A stretch of DNA of 34,163 nucleotides from an uncultured Bryobacteraceae bacterium (GCA_955652915.1 CATPCJ010000226.1:1-34163), one strand, 5' to 3'. Shown: positions 15,477 through 24,912, counted from the first letter of the stretch. Translations and numbers: made by a program. The notes: generated by a model from the sequence alone, not told the origin.

Positions 15477-16946
15477 TCAATGTTTGACCTGAATCGCGCT
15501 CGACGCCGTCGGAGGAACCTTTTGCAGCACGCCTCCGGTCCCTACCAGCTTTTCCATTTCGTTAAGCTCCGAAGGCAGAAAACTGGTGAAATTCTCTATC
15601 CCGTTCTCGGTGACGACGATCACGTCCTCGTAGCGGATATAGAGATTTTCTTCCGGAACCCGCAACTGTGGGTCAATGGAAAAGACGTGGCCGGGCTGCA
15701 GCGGTCCCCGATTGTAGCTGCCGTCGTCATGGACCGCCATGCCCACCGGATGCGAAAGAACTCCACCGCCGCGGTTGACTAACTCCCGCGCGGCTTTTTC
15801 GTAAATCGGCTTGGAGAACTTCCAACGCGCGAAGACCGGCTCCATCGCCGCCTTGGCCTGCTCCAGAATCTGCGCCGAGGTGACGCCCGGACGAATCTGT
15901 TTCATTACGGCGTTGCGGTACTCCAGCACAAAGTCCAGAAGCTCGCGCTGCCAGGGGCTGTACTTGCCGTTGATCGGCCACATGCGGGTAATGTCGCTGG
16001 TGTAGTAATGATAGTCCGGCGCGAAATCCATCAACACCATGTCGCCGTCCTGCAAAGCGCTCATGTCGCGATAGTAGTGCATGTTCCAGATATTCGGAAC
16101 GCCGGCCGCGACGATGGAGCGATAGCCTTCCAACCGCGCGCCATTCACCAGAAACACATAGCGAGCTGCCGCATCCAAGTGATATTCGTATAAGCCAGGC
16201 TTGGTGCTGCGCATGGCCTCCATGATTCCCAAGCCGGCAATTTCGGAAGCTCGCCGGATGAGCGCGATCTCGCGGGCGCTTTTAACGCTGCGCAGCGCAT
16301 CGAGAATGGGGTTGAGGTCCTGAATGTGCGCTCGCGGATTGCGCGCGCGAAGTAGTTCCACGAAGCGCGATTCACGCGAAAGGCGGCCGTCCCAGTAATC
16401 GTTCAGGATGCCCAGGTCGGCGCTAAACAGTTCTCCACGGCTTTGCCCAGCGCCTTCGGCCGGACTGAAAGGCGCATAGATAACCAGAGCCGTAACGCCG
16501 GGACCGCCCCCTCTTGCCGGTCCGCTCAGAAAAGTATCCCGCATCGTCTCCGTGCTCGCGACTTCATCCACGCCTGTCAGCCGCTTCACTAGTTCCGCAT
16601 CCTCGGCGGACAGCACCTTTCCCTCAGCGCTTTCAAGCCTGGCGTTGCGAGGCGGAAGGTACAGCGTAACTTTCTTCCGCCGGCCGTCGAGCGCCAGATA
16701 AGAATGCGGCGTCTCAATCCCGCACAGATAATAAAAATCGTTGCCCTGCCGGGGCATGATGAATCCGTTGGTTTGCGCCACGCCTTGCAGAATGGCCACG
16801 GCGTTGCTGCCGATCTGGTCGAAGACCTGGGCCCAGCGAGCCTGAAATTCCTCCGGTGGAAAATCGGTCTGATACCACGGATTCGCCTGCCCGAATGCGG
16901 CCAATGGTGCGAGTAGGGTCAGCAAACAGCGTGATGCCAATTTCAT
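15477..16946 (-). CDS. Secreted M24 family aminopeptidase P / Xaa-Pro peptidase
   Basis: 489 residues from the ATG at 16946, preceded by AGGAGG; the longer frame from 17003 would hide the signal peptide MKLASRCLLTLLAPLAAFGQ. The N-terminal half is the creatinase-like non-catalytic domain (DFYYLCGIETPHSYLALDG). The C-terminal pita-bread domain has the five metal ligands of M24: Asp in LMDFAPDYHYYTSDITRMW (two Asp), His in SHPVGMAVHDDG, Glu in YIRYEDVIVV and the preceding Asp/Glu set. Such enzymes remove an N-terminal residue before proline. Export to the periplasm fits a peptide-scavenging lifestyle. It appears monocistronic. Confidence 0.9.
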   Translation of the reverse strand: MKLASRCLLTLLAPLAAFGQANPWYQTDFPPEEFQARWAQVFDQIGSNAVAILQGVAQTNGFIMPRQGNDFYYLCGIETPHSYLALDGRRKKVTLYLPPRNARLESAEGKVLSAEDAELVKRLTGVDEVASTETMRDTFLSGPARGGGPGVTALVIYAPFSPAEGAGQSRGELFSADLGILNDYWDGRLSRESRFVELLRARNPRAHIQDLNPILDALRSVKSAREIALIRRASEIAGLGIMEAMRSTKPGLYEYHLDAAARYVFLVNGARLEGYRSIVAAGVPNIWNMHYYRDMSALQDGDMVLMDFAPDYHYYTSDITRMWPINGKYSPWQRELLDFVLEYRNAVMKQIRPGVTSAQILEQAKAAMEPVFARWKFSKPIYEKAARELVNRGGGVLSHPVGMAVHDDGSYNRGPLQPGHVFSIDPQLRVPEENLYIRYEDVIVVTENGIENFTSFLPSELNEMEKLVGTGGVLQKVPPTASSAIQVKH

Positions 16947-17092
16947 TGCGAGCCTCCTTCCACCCCTGGGGCACAGTTTAGACTTGGTCCGGGCTTGCGT
17001 CAAGCCAATCTTGATCCCGCAAGGTCGCGGCTATATCCGTTGAGGATCGGCGCCCGATTCTGCGCGCACATCGGAAGGCCGCTAAAATCGAG

Positions 17093-18199
17093 GTGCAAGG
17101 AGAACTGGCTCTGGCCCATACCATATCGCTTACGCTCGCTGTCTGGATTGGCGGCTATGCGTTGGCTGCTTCCGGGGCCGACCCTGTTACTGAGATTGAC
17201 CGCGTCCTGCAGTCACGTTTCGACGCGAAGGATTTCAACGGCGCCGTGCTCGTTGCTCGAAATGGCCGCGTCATCTACCAGCGCGGCTTTGGATTCGCCA
17301 ACCTTGAGTGGCGGATCCCAAACGATCCCCGCACCAAGTTCGAGCTTGGATCGATCACGAAGCAGTTCACCGCTCTTCTCGTCCTGCAATTTGTGAACGA
17401 AGGAAAAATCAGGTTGCAGGGGCATCTTTCAGATTACTTGCCTTACTATCGCAAGGACACCGGAGGCAAGGTAACCGTCCATCATCTGCTCTCACACACT
17501 TCCGGCGTTCCGAATTTCACTCAGGCTCCGGGTTTCCTGGAAGGAGCGGATAGCCGCAGAAGGTACACCGTGCAAGATTTCGCGCTGCAACGCTGCAGCG
17601 GTGATTTGCAATTCGAACCCGGGACCAGATTCGCGTACAGTAACTCTGGTTATTTCCTGCTGGGAGCAGTGCTCGAACAGGTCTCTGGCGAGACTTACGA
17701 AAGCCTTCTGCAAAAACGTATCTTCACGCCCTTGAATATGAAGGATTCGGGCTATGCGCATACGGAGACCGTGCTGCCAAATCGCGCCGCCGGATACGAA
17801 CGCTCCGCGGAGGGTCTGCGAAACGCCCGGTATTATGACATGTCCATCCCTTTTGCGGCTGGAGCGCTGTATTCAACAGCGATGGACCTTTACCTCTGGG
17901 ACCAAGCGCTCTACACCGAACGTTTGCTTCCAGCCAGACTCCGCGATCTGCTATTTACTCCCAATTTGGAGAACTATGGATATGGATGGGGTATCTTGAA
18001 GCCGGCTGAAGGCGCGCCCTACGCGCACGAATCCATTCCGATGCACGGAGGAGCGATCTTCGGATTTCAATCCGTCATTCAACGCATCCCGGCGCACAAA
18101 GAACTGATCGTGCTGCTCGACAACACCGATAGCCCGAAACTCCTCGACATTGCTCTCGAGATCCGCCGCCTGCTATCGGCAACTCCAGCACTTCCTTAG
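17093..18199 (+). CDS. Serine hydrolase, beta-lactamase/penicillin-binding-protein (class C) family
   Basis: About 368 residues. A signal peptide-like segment (LTLAVWIGGYALAASGA) starts the protein. Active-site motifs of the class C/PBP4* fold: GSITKQ (SxxK), YSNSGY (YxN) and HGGAIFGF (KTG equivalent). The family covers D-alanyl-D-alanine carboxypeptidases, esterases and aminohydrolases; the substrate is not readable. The first codon is uncertain: the GTG at 17093 overlaps its own AAGGAG (17097-17102), so translation may begin downstream, with CTG at 17111 at normal spacing. The 3' end overlaps the next convergent gene by four bases. Confidence 0.88.
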   Translation: MQGELALAHTISLTLAVWIGGYALAASGADPVTEIDRVLQSRFDAKDFNGAVLVARNGRVIYQRGFGFANLEWRIPNDPRTKFELGSITKQFTALLVLQFVNEGKIRLQGHLSDYLPYYRKDTGGKVTVHHLLSHTSGVPNFTQAPGFLEGADSRRRYTVQDFALQRCSGDLQFEPGTRFAYSNSGYFLLGAVLEQVSGETYESLLQKRIFTPLNMKDSGYAHTETVLPNRAAGYERSAEGLRNARYYDMSIPFAAGALYSTAMDLYLWDQALYTERLLPARLRDLLFTPNLENYGYGWGILKPAEGAPYAHESIPMHGGAIFGFQSVIQRIPAHKELIVLLDNTDSPKLLDIALEIRRLLSATPALP

Positions 18200-18660
18200 T
18201 CACCGCGTTCGCCAAGCGCGACGCGTGGTGGACGTTTGCCTGTGCCCGGAACTATCCGATGGCCTTCCTCACGAAGCCTTTCCGCCTGTTGCTTCACGCC
18301 GCCGGGAAATTTCGGATTCAGTGAGCCGTCATCTTTTAGCACCCGCCAATACGGCGTGATTTTAGCTTTGCCGATGCTGGCGTCTTCCTCCGCCGCCTCA
18401 GCCGCGATCCGCACGAAAATGCCGGTTGTCAGCGGACAGGTCACATCGGCCGAATGCCTTCCGGCCAGAAACTCGCGAATTTGCGAAACCGTAGTTACAT
18501 TGCCCTTCCGGATTGTCCGGATGTACGCCTCTACATCGCCAGGGCTCGGCACCAGCATAGTCCCCACACCGAACCGCTTCTGCATTCTGGGCGGGACTGC
18601 CACCAACTTCGGCAGGTTCGGATTGTGCATTTTCTCTCGCCAGCTTTTTCGCGACTTCAT
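18196..18660 (-). CDS. MGMT-family alkyltransferase-like protein without the active cysteine
   Basis: 154 residues, single-domain. The helix-turn-helix part of the O6-alkylguanine methyltransferase fold is visible (GNVTTVSQIREFLAG). The active-site motif PCHRV is replaced by PYWRV in ITPYWRVLKDDGSLNPKF, followed by the conserved GG and a long helix (QQAERLREEGH). The cysteine acceptor is therefore absent, as in ATL proteins that bind O6-alkylguanine and hand it to nucleotide excision repair; ATLs usually have Trp at this place, here Tyr. A separate Cys sits in ADVTCPLTTG. Likely cytoplasmic DNA-damage recognition; role inferred. Confidence 0.75.
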   Translation of the reverse strand: MKSRKSWREKMHNPNLPKLVAVPPRMQKRFGVGTMLVPSPGDVEAYIRTIRKGNVTTVSQIREFLAGRHSADVTCPLTTGIFVRIAAEAAEEDASIGKAKITPYWRVLKDDGSLNPKFPGGVKQQAERLREEGHRIVPGTGKRPPRVALGERGD

Positions 18661-18690
18661 GTCGATCAGTATATCCGCGGCGCGGCCATA

Positions 18691-19572
18691 TCACCTGCTC
18701 AGGGGTATGTGAATTAGAGTCGCCAAATCTTGCGGCTTCGTATTCCGCGGTGAGTTGAGGTACTGCTCGAAAGCCGGCACGTCGCGCAACTGATATCCGC
18801 TCCTTGGAAGCCAGCCTCCGTAGATCCACTGGTATGTCTTTCCCAACTCCTCATATGGTCCCTGGTGCATTGCGACAGCGTAGTTGCCTCCCGCCAACTC
18901 CATCACGCCGATCTCGCCCTCCGGCTGCATCGGACTGCTGACCGTCACGGCAGCTTCGTACCGAATCTTGTCCGTGGGGGTCACATCCGGGTCGTCATAG
19001 ACGATGCCGAGCAACTTCATGCTCGGCCCGAACACGCCCCGCATGCCCGCCCAACTCATCAGCCGGCCCCACGTAGCGCCGACTTCGTTGTACGGGCCCA
19101 CATGACGCAGAAAGATTACGCGCATCGGCGAAAGCTCCTTAACTTCTACCGGCGGGATTTCTCCATAGGCCGGCGGATGATAGCCCGAAACGTCATCGAA
19201 GTGCGTGCCGGAATCGGGCTCAGGCGCGGGCTTGTGCGCGGTGCGGTAGGCGGACGGGGATACTCCAAACATGTCTCCAAATGCCCTCGTGAAGGATTCG
19301 TGAGCTTCGAATCCGGCTTGCAGCGCGATTTGAATTATCGGCTCGTCCAGCCGCTTCAGGTCGCGCGCGGCGCGCTCCAGGCGCAGTCGTCGAACGTACT
19401 CCTTAATTGTTTCGCCCGTGAGTCCCCGGAAAATCCGATGAAAATGAAAGCTGGAAAAAGCCGCCACGGCCGCTACTTGTTCCAGGTTCAACTCGTCATC
19501 AAGATGCTCCTGGATGTAAACCAGCGTTCGGACGATGCGCTGATGATAGTCCTGTTCGGTGGATGGCTTCAT
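18691..19572 (-). CDS. AraC-family transcription regulator with GyrI-like effector domain
   Basis: 293 residues from the ATG at 19572, preceded by GGAGG; an upstream start (19611) is possible but lacks a site. Residues about 10-110 are two AraC helix-turn-helix motifs (LNLEQVAAVAAFSSFHFHRI, PIIQIALQAGFEAHESFTRA, FGVSPSAYR). Residues about 140-290 are a GyrI-like/SOUL-type small-molecule domain (VEVKELSPMRVIFLRHVGPY, IGVMELAGGNYAVAMHQGPY). This layout matches the Rob/SoxS-like subgroup that senses hydrophobic compounds. The alkyltransferase-like gene lies 30 bases downstream on the same strand and may be cotranscribed. Confidence 0.9.
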   Translation of the reverse strand: MKPSTEQDYHQRIVRTLVYIQEHLDDELNLEQVAAVAAFSSFHFHRIFRGLTGETIKEYVRRLRLERAARDLKRLDEPIIQIALQAGFEAHESFTRAFGDMFGVSPSAYRTAHKPAPEPDSGTHFDDVSGYHPPAYGEIPPVEVKELSPMRVIFLRHVGPYNEVGATWGRLMSWAGMRGVFGPSMKLLGIVYDDPDVTPTDKIRYEAAVTVSSPMQPEGEIGVMELAGGNYAVAMHQGPYEELGKTYQWIYGGWLPRSGYQLRDVPAFEQYLNSPRNTKPQDLATLIHIPLSR

Positions 19573-19735
19573 CCCAGATCCTCCAAAGCCCGAGTGTAAG
19601 GCCAAATTCAACGGATCTGCTTGACCAATTTTGCGATTTTGCCAGCTCAGTGTCGCCGGATTGTGGCAGCGGTTGAAGCATTCCCTTCGATCCGCCCTTG
19701 GCCTTCCCGCCTCTCCAAGACGAGCAAGCCGCTGA

Positions 19736-19839
19736 CGTGGCGCGGAGACTTATCTCTGCGGCCTCGAGATTCGTCTCGAGGCTCTTTGCCCGGAGCATCG
19801 AGACTAGTCTCGATGCAGCAGACTGAAGTCCGCGCCACG
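19736..19839. repeat. Three-stem palindromic repeat (cruciform-type)
   Basis: Outer arms CGTGGCGCGGA (19736-19746) and its exact complement (19829-19839) enclose two perfect hairpins: nine-base arms at 19761-19782 with a TTCG loop, and a perfect 22-base palindrome at 19795-19816. It fills the gap between the divergent AraC gene and the receptor at 19941. Both inner stems share the word TCGAGA/TCTCGA. No coding frame fits. It looks like a dispersed REP-type element. Confidence 0.8.
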
Positions 19840-19940
19840 CCAGCCGGGACTACAGATTAACCTGAGCGGAGAGCGCTTGCGTAGCAGCGCGTTTTTCACT
19901 AGCATTGGACCAGTTCTCCAGTGGGTCAAGAGGTCAAAAC

Positions 19941-22900
19941 ATGCGTCCGAATCGTGCTATTCGTATCTCCCAGCTTCTCCTGTTCATCATCGCGCTGACT
20001 GCTTCTCTCGCCATCGCGCAAACCAATCGCGGTGGGATTAGCGGTACCGTCATGGACCAGTCGGGCGCCGTCATTCCCAGCGCCACGGTGGTCGTAATAA
20101 ATTCCGGCACCAACGCCACCCGCACGCTTACCACCAGCGACAAGGGCACCTTCATACTGGAAAATCTGGAGCCTGTCAGCTACCGGATCGAAGTTTCGGC
20201 GACCGGCTTCAAGAAGGCCGTACTCCAAGATGTGAAAGTGGATACTTCCACCGTCGTCTCCACGAATCTGATCCTGCATGCCGGGGACGTAACAACGGAG
20301 GTCACCGTCACGGAAAACGCCGCGCTGGTCAATACCGAATCCGGAACACTCGGCCAAACAATCAGCGAACGCATGTTGAACGATACCCCGCTGCCTACTC
20401 GCAGCGTGCTCGACCTGGCCATCACCGTGGGCAACGTCACCGGCGACGTTGGATCGTCCGATCCTCAACTAGGCTCGGGCTCGCCACTGCCCGGCTTTAA
20501 TCTGCAGGCCAATGGCGGCCGCGCCGGCAGCATGAACATGCTGGCGGACGGCATCAGCAACACCGGCGTTGGACTGGCCCGTGAAATTGTTTCCTTCTCT
20601 CCGGAAGACGTGCAGGAGTTCACTGTCCAGACCAACGGGTTCGATGCGCAGTACGGCAAGAGTGGTGGCGGTATCATCAGCATCACCACTAAGTCCGGCT
20701 CGAATGATTTTCAGGGTTTGGCGCTGTGGTACGCGAGAAATCCCGTTGCCAATGCCGCGCCATTCACGCAGGCCACCACCAATCGGCCGGTGAATAATCT
20801 TCGTTGGAATCAATTTGCCGGACAGCTCGGCGGGCCCGTCATCATTCCGAAACTTTACAACGGGCGCAATAAAACCTTTTTCTTTTTCGCTGGCGAACCG
20901 CGCTACCAAAGCGACAAGCAGCAGACGTTGGCTACCGTACCCACCGACGCGATGCGCATGGGCGATTTCAGCAACCTGGTCAAGCTCAACGGTCAAAACG
21001 CGTATGTGCCAACCGGCATACAGAGCCAGTTCCCAGCCAGGACATTTCTCCCAAATGACAACACCAACATCTACAATCAGTTCATTCAAGTTGGGAATCA
21101 GTTCGTGATTGCGCCCTTGGCGGCCGGTCAGATCTACCCGCAGTTCCCAGGCAATAAGATTCCCGCCTCTATGCTGGATCCCACTGCGGTCAAGCTCATG
21201 CAGTATGTCCCCAAATCTAATACTCCGTATTTTCTAGACAGCAACGGAATTTTGCAAAACTACGTCAGCTACCAGTTTCTGAGCAACGAAAGCGTCCGCT
21301 ATAACACCAAGATCGATCACAATTTCGGCGACGCGAATCATCTTAGCTTCCGCTGGACTACCCAGCCGGTTGTCGGCATTAGCGCCAACGACCCGCTCTA
21401 TCCAACCAACGGCAACAGCGGTTCCTATAGTAAGTCGAGCCAGTTTGCGTTCAGCGATACCCACATCTTTTCACCCACAATCGTGAATGAGCTTCGTCTG
21501 GCGTACAGCCGGGCGGACTTCAGCGGTCAATTATCGCCGGAATTCGACGTGAAAACCGGACGAAACCTCAGCTTGGAGAACGGGCTTCCCAGTCTCACCA
21601 AGGGCGGCCTGCCCCTGATCAACATCTATGACAATGCCGCCAGCCCCGCTAATATCGGCTCTCAAGTCTCCACCCTTGGGTACAGTCTCGAACAGCAATA
21701 TGAAATCGCCGACAACGTCTATATCACGCACGGCTCCAGCACCTGGAAATTCGGCGTCGACCTGTCCCGCGCTTTGCTGAATTCCGAATTCCTTTACAGC
21801 CTGGCCGGTGGGAATTATCAGTTCCGATATCTTCAGACGGATCAAACCGGCGCTGCAGGCACCCAGTCCGCCATCGGTGGCAACCCGGTGGCGAGTTTCC
21901 TGCTCGGTGTCCCGCAGTCGATTGTGCTTGCTAACACAGCCATCCCTTATTACTACCGTTGGGGCGCCGGCGCCGCGTATGTTCAAAACGATTGGCGGGT
22001 GAAGCCAAACCTAACCGTCAATATTGGTTTGCGCTATTCGCTGCAACTTCCTCGCACTGAGCAAAACAATCTTCAGGGCTTCCTGGATCCATCGTTGGCC
22101 ACAACTCAACAACTCGCCACTCCTTGCCAGCTTCCCGATTGCCTACCAGCTTCTGCTTCCAAGGGACTTCCCGTCGTCACGCAAGCGACCGTGATTCCCT
22201 TCGCCTTCTCCGGATATGGCGGGCGCTCCCGCTACCTCACGCCGATCCACTGGATGAACTTCGAGCCGCGAGTGGGTTTCGCTTACACTCCCAGGATTTC
22301 TCTGCTGCATGCCTGGGTCGTCCGCGGAGGCTACGGCCTTTCCCACGCGCCTCTAACCGGGCAGAATCGTAACCCCGTTCCGAATTTCACGACCGGCGCG
22401 GCGAACTATGGCGAAACGGCCGGGCAGACATTCACGGCGCCGATTCCGGTCGGCGACGGCACCACGGCGATTCCAGTAACGCGCTTGACCAGCAATCCGC
22501 CTTTCGTGCCGGCCATCCCCGCTAACCAGGTTTTGGGTCTGGTCAATAACCCCAGCGGCCTGGTCTTCGGCAACGCCGTGAATTTTCCGGGCATCATCCG
22601 ATCGGGCGAGACCGCCGTTCCCTATCTCCAGAATTGGAGTCTTTCACTCCAGCGCCAGCTCGGCAAACATGGTCTGTTCGAAGTGTCTTATGCGGGATCG
22701 AAAGGGACCCACCTATTCATGCCCGCGGTGGTGCTCAACAATCCGCCAGCCAGTTATCTGGCGTCCCTTCAGAACCTGAACGTCAAAGCCACCACCACTG
22801 TCGCCGACCCGCTGGGCCGTCCGAATTCCAGCGGCGGCACATTTAACGTTCCTCTCTATTCGCTGGCCTCCCCATACTTGGGCTATGCCGGCATCAACAG

Positions 22901-24026
22901 CTTTTACGACGCCTCCGGTAACAGCAGTTTCAATTCCGCGCTGGTGAGCTACCGTTGGCAGGCCCGTCATTTGACCATGTATACGAATTTCCGCTGGTCG
23001 AAGTCGCTCGACAATGCCTCGGACTCCAGCCCCGATAAGAACTCTCTCTCCACCGGCAGCGTGGGCGGCGGCCAGTATAGCTTCGGAGCCCCCGCCGCGA
23101 GCGACCGGTCGGTCTCGACCTACAATATTCCTTACGCCTGGAATCTCGTGGCCGTTTACGATCTTCCGTACGGTAAAGGCCGAATGTTCGGAAGCCACGC
23201 CTGGTTGCCTCTGCAGCTTGCCTTAGGCGACTGGAACATTTCGGGAGTTGAGCGTCTCACCACAGGTTATCCTTTTACTCCCACCATTGCGGCGGACAAT
23301 TACATTGATACCGTTCACACTCACGAAATCCGTCCGAACATTATCACCGGTGTGCCGCTTGTCAATCCCGATTGGAGCCGTAGTTGCCCCACCGGCAATC
23401 TGTGTGCGCCTTATGTGAATTACTCGGCGTTCACGTTGCCGCCGGCTGGTCAACTCGGTAACGCTCCCCGCACTATCCCCGGTATCACCGGCCCACTCGT
23501 CCAGACGCTGGATCTTTCCGTGCAGAAGAACTTCAGCCTCGGTGAAAAACGCCGCATCCAACTGCGTGTCGATGCGCTAAATGCGTTGAATCATCCAGTC
23601 TTTCGAACGGCCGCGAATGTTGGGGGCGGCACGGACCTCTTCGGCAACTATCCTAGTTTCAATTGGACCGCAGCGTCGCTCCAGACTGTCTATACTTCCT
23701 GGGCCGCCGCGAATCCAGGCACTGCTTTTCCCATTACCGATCCACGTGGCGCGGCTGCCCTGGCCGGCTTTCAGAGTATGATCCTCTCGCAACAAAACGC
23801 CAGCGCGAGTTTGCCGGCCAACTTTTATACGACGCCGCTTCCGGCCCACTTCAGCACAACTCTAGCCAACTCATTCAATATTCTTGATCCCACCGGCAAC
23901 GGTTTCAAGTATTACGAAGTCCGCAACAACATCAACTCCGGCAGCGCCATCGGTGGCGGACTTCAATTCAATGGACGGCTGAATCAGCAGCGTTATCTGC
24001 AGTTCTGCATCAAGATCTACTTCTAG
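19941..24026 (+). CDS. Large TonB-dependent receptor-like outer-membrane protein (Oar-like)
   Basis: 1361 residues from the ATG at 19941 (AGAGGT upstream); the TTG at 19905 adds 12 residues before the signal peptide (ISQLLLFIIALTASLAIAQ). Residues about 22-105 are the carboxypeptidase-regulatory-like domain (GGISGTVMDQSGAVIPSATV, GTFILENLEPVSYRIEV). The plug-like part has MNMLADGISNTGVG, EDVQEFTVQTNGFDAQYGKS and GGGIISITTKSGSN. Barrel strands follow, with typical repeats such as NDWRVKPNLTVNIGLRYSLQ. The protein ends with QFCIKIYF, an aromatic outer-membrane C-terminus. Size and domain order match the Oar-like receptors of Acidobacteriota, thought to handle polymer or peptide uptake. No inner-membrane partner adjoins it. 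Confidence 0.92.
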   Translation: MRPNRAIRISQLLLFIIALTASLAIAQTNRGGISGTVMDQSGAVIPSATVVVINSGTNATRTLTTSDKGTFILENLEPVSYRIEVSATGFKKAVLQDVKVDTSTVVSTNLILHAGDVTTEVTVTENAALVNTESGTLGQTISERMLNDTPLPTRSVLDLAITVGNVTGDVGSSDPQLGSGSPLPGFNLQANGGRAGSMNMLADGISNTGVGLAREIVSFSPEDVQEFTVQTNGFDAQYGKSGGGIISITTKSGSNDFQGLALWYARNPVANAAPFTQATTNRPVNNLRWNQFAGQLGGPVIIPKLYNGRNKTFFFFAGEPRYQSDKQQTLATVPTDAMRMGDFSNLVKLNGQNAYVPTGIQSQFPARTFLPNDNTNIYNQFIQVGNQFVIAPLAAGQIYPQFPGNKIPASMLDPTAVKLMQYVPKSNTPYFLDSNGILQNYVSYQFLSNESVRYNTKIDHNFGDANHLSFRWTTQPVVGISANDPLYPTNGNSGSYSKSSQFAFSDTHIFSPTIVNELRLAYSRADFSGQLSPEFDVKTGRNLSLENGLPSLTKGGLPLINIYDNAASPANIGSQVSTLGYSLEQQYEIADNVYITHGSSTWKFGVDLSRALLNSEFLYSLAGGNYQFRYLQTDQTGAAGTQSAIGGNPVASFLLGVPQSIVLANTAIPYYYRWGAGAAYVQNDWRVKPNLTVNIGLRYSLQLPRTEQNNLQGFLDPSLATTQQLATPCQLPDCLPASASKGLPVVTQATVIPFAFSGYGGRSRYLTPIHWMNFEPRVGFAYTPRISLLHAWVVRGGYGLSHAPLTGQNRNPVPNFTTGAANYGETAGQTFTAPIPVGDGTTAIPVTRLTSNPPFVPAIPANQVLGLVNNPSGLVFGNAVNFPGIIRSGETAVPYLQNWSLSLQRQLGKHGLFEVSYAGSKGTHLFMPAVVLNNPPASYLASLQNLNVKATTTVADPLGRPNSSGGTFNVPLYSLASPYLGYAGINSFYDASGNSSFNSALVSYRWQARHLTMYTNFRWSKSLDNASDSSPDKNSLSTGSVGGGQYSFGAPAASDRSVSTYNIPYAWNLVAVYDLPYGKGRMFGSHAWLPLQLALGDWNISGVERLTTGYPFTPTIAADNYIDTVHTHEIRPNIITGVPLVNPDWSRSCPTGNLCAPYVNYSAFTLPPAGQLGNAPRTIPGITGPLVQTLDLSVQKNFSLGEKRRIQLRVDALNALNHPVFRTAANVGGGTDLFGNYPSFNWTAASLQTVYTSWAAANPGTAFPITDPRGAAALAGFQSMILSQQNASASLPANFYTTPLPAHFSTTLANSFNILDPTGNGFKYYEVRNNINSGSAIGGGLQFNGRLNQQRYLQFCIKIYF

Positions 24027-24112
24027 TCTGCTGAAAAACACATTCGGTCCGTTCCCTCACGGTTACGGCTCTGTAAGTTGTGTGATCTCAATCGCTGTTT
24101 TGGAGCCAACGT

Positions 24113-24135
24113 GTGGCACACGCATTCTTGCCTGG
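24113..24135 (+). repeat. Left-hand fragment of the 120-bp palindromic element
   Basis: GTGGCACACGCATTCTTGCCTGG matches the right inner arm at 15260-15282 with about four differences. It stops at the point where the intron remnant begins; the rest of the element resumes at 24918. Confidence 0.6.
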
Positions 24136-24136
24136 A

Positions 24137-24912
24137 TAGCGTCGGGATAAACCGGCGTGATATCGCCGCTACTGGCCCAATCTCTACCTGTATCATGTTC
24201 TCGATCTGTGGATGCAGGCATGGCGGCGGAAGGTGGCGCACGGCGACGTGATCGTGGTGCGATATGCGGACGACGCGGTGCCAGGGTTTCAGCATGGGGA
24301 AGAAAGCCGGGAAGTTCCTGGAGGAATTGCAGGAGCGCGTGCGGAAGTTCGTGTTGGAACTGCATCCGGAGAAGACGCGCCTGATGGAGTTCGGGCGCTA
24401 TGCCGCGGAACGGCGTAGGAAGCGGGGGGAAGGGAAGCCGGAAACTCTCAACTTTTTGGGTTTCACGCACATCTGTGGGAAGAACCACAAGACCGGACAC
24501 TTCCTGGTGTTGCGGAAGACGATGGGCAAGCGGATGGCGGCGAAGTTGAAGGAGATTCGGCGGAAGCTGCGCGTGGGATTGCACGGCTCGGCCAAAAACA
24601 CTGTGGGGTGGCTGAAAGCGGTGGTTCGCGGATATTTCCAATACCATGCGGTACCGCGCAACGAGGAGCGAATGAAGGCGTTTCGGCGCGAAGTGCTGCG
24701 CATGTGGTGGTGACAACTTCGCCGGCGGAGTCAACGGAGCCGCTGGAGCTGGAACAAATTTCTGGACAAACTCGGGAACCTTATTCCGGAAGTCGAGATC
24801 CTGCACCCGTATCCGGAGGCTCGCTTTGCGTCCCGGCATCCGAGTTAAAAACCGTGTGTGTTAGGAGCGCCCGCACGGATCTTTGCGGGGGGGGCATCCG
24901 GCATCCCTACCG
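24137..24912 (+). pseudogene. Degraded group II intron reverse transcriptase/maturase (C-terminal half)
   Basis: Pieces of one protein occur in several frames. GVISPLLA begins it (near 24150), LYLYHVLDLWMQAWRRK and VIVVRYADDAVPGFQHGEE follow (the YADD catalytic motif), then in another frame AGKFLEELQERVRKFVLELH, PEKTRLMEFGRYAAERRR, the maturase X-domain pattern TLNFLGFTHICGKN and VVRGYFQYHAVPRNEERM. After a stop at 24713 a further frame gives WSWNKFLDKLGNLIPEVEIL, HPYPEARFASRHPS, the usual protein end. Everything before the fourth RT block is missing, and at least three frameshifts occur. It cannot make a working enzyme. It sits between the receptor and the egt/transporter operon. Confidence 0.85.
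24849..24881 (+). ncRNA. Degenerate group II intron domain V-like hairpin
   Basis: Directly after the maturase end the sequence AAACCGTGTGTG (24849-24860), a short loop, and CCGCACGGATC (24871-24881) form the 33-34 base hairpin expected for domain V. The catalytic AGC triad after the first base should read GAGCCG and here reads AAACCG; further stem changes are visible. So the ribozyme core is probably dead. Confidence 0.5.

Noticed and set aside
24063..24839. Minus-strand frame of 258 residues, proline/arginine-rich
   Set aside because: It is the antisense of the maturase remnant.
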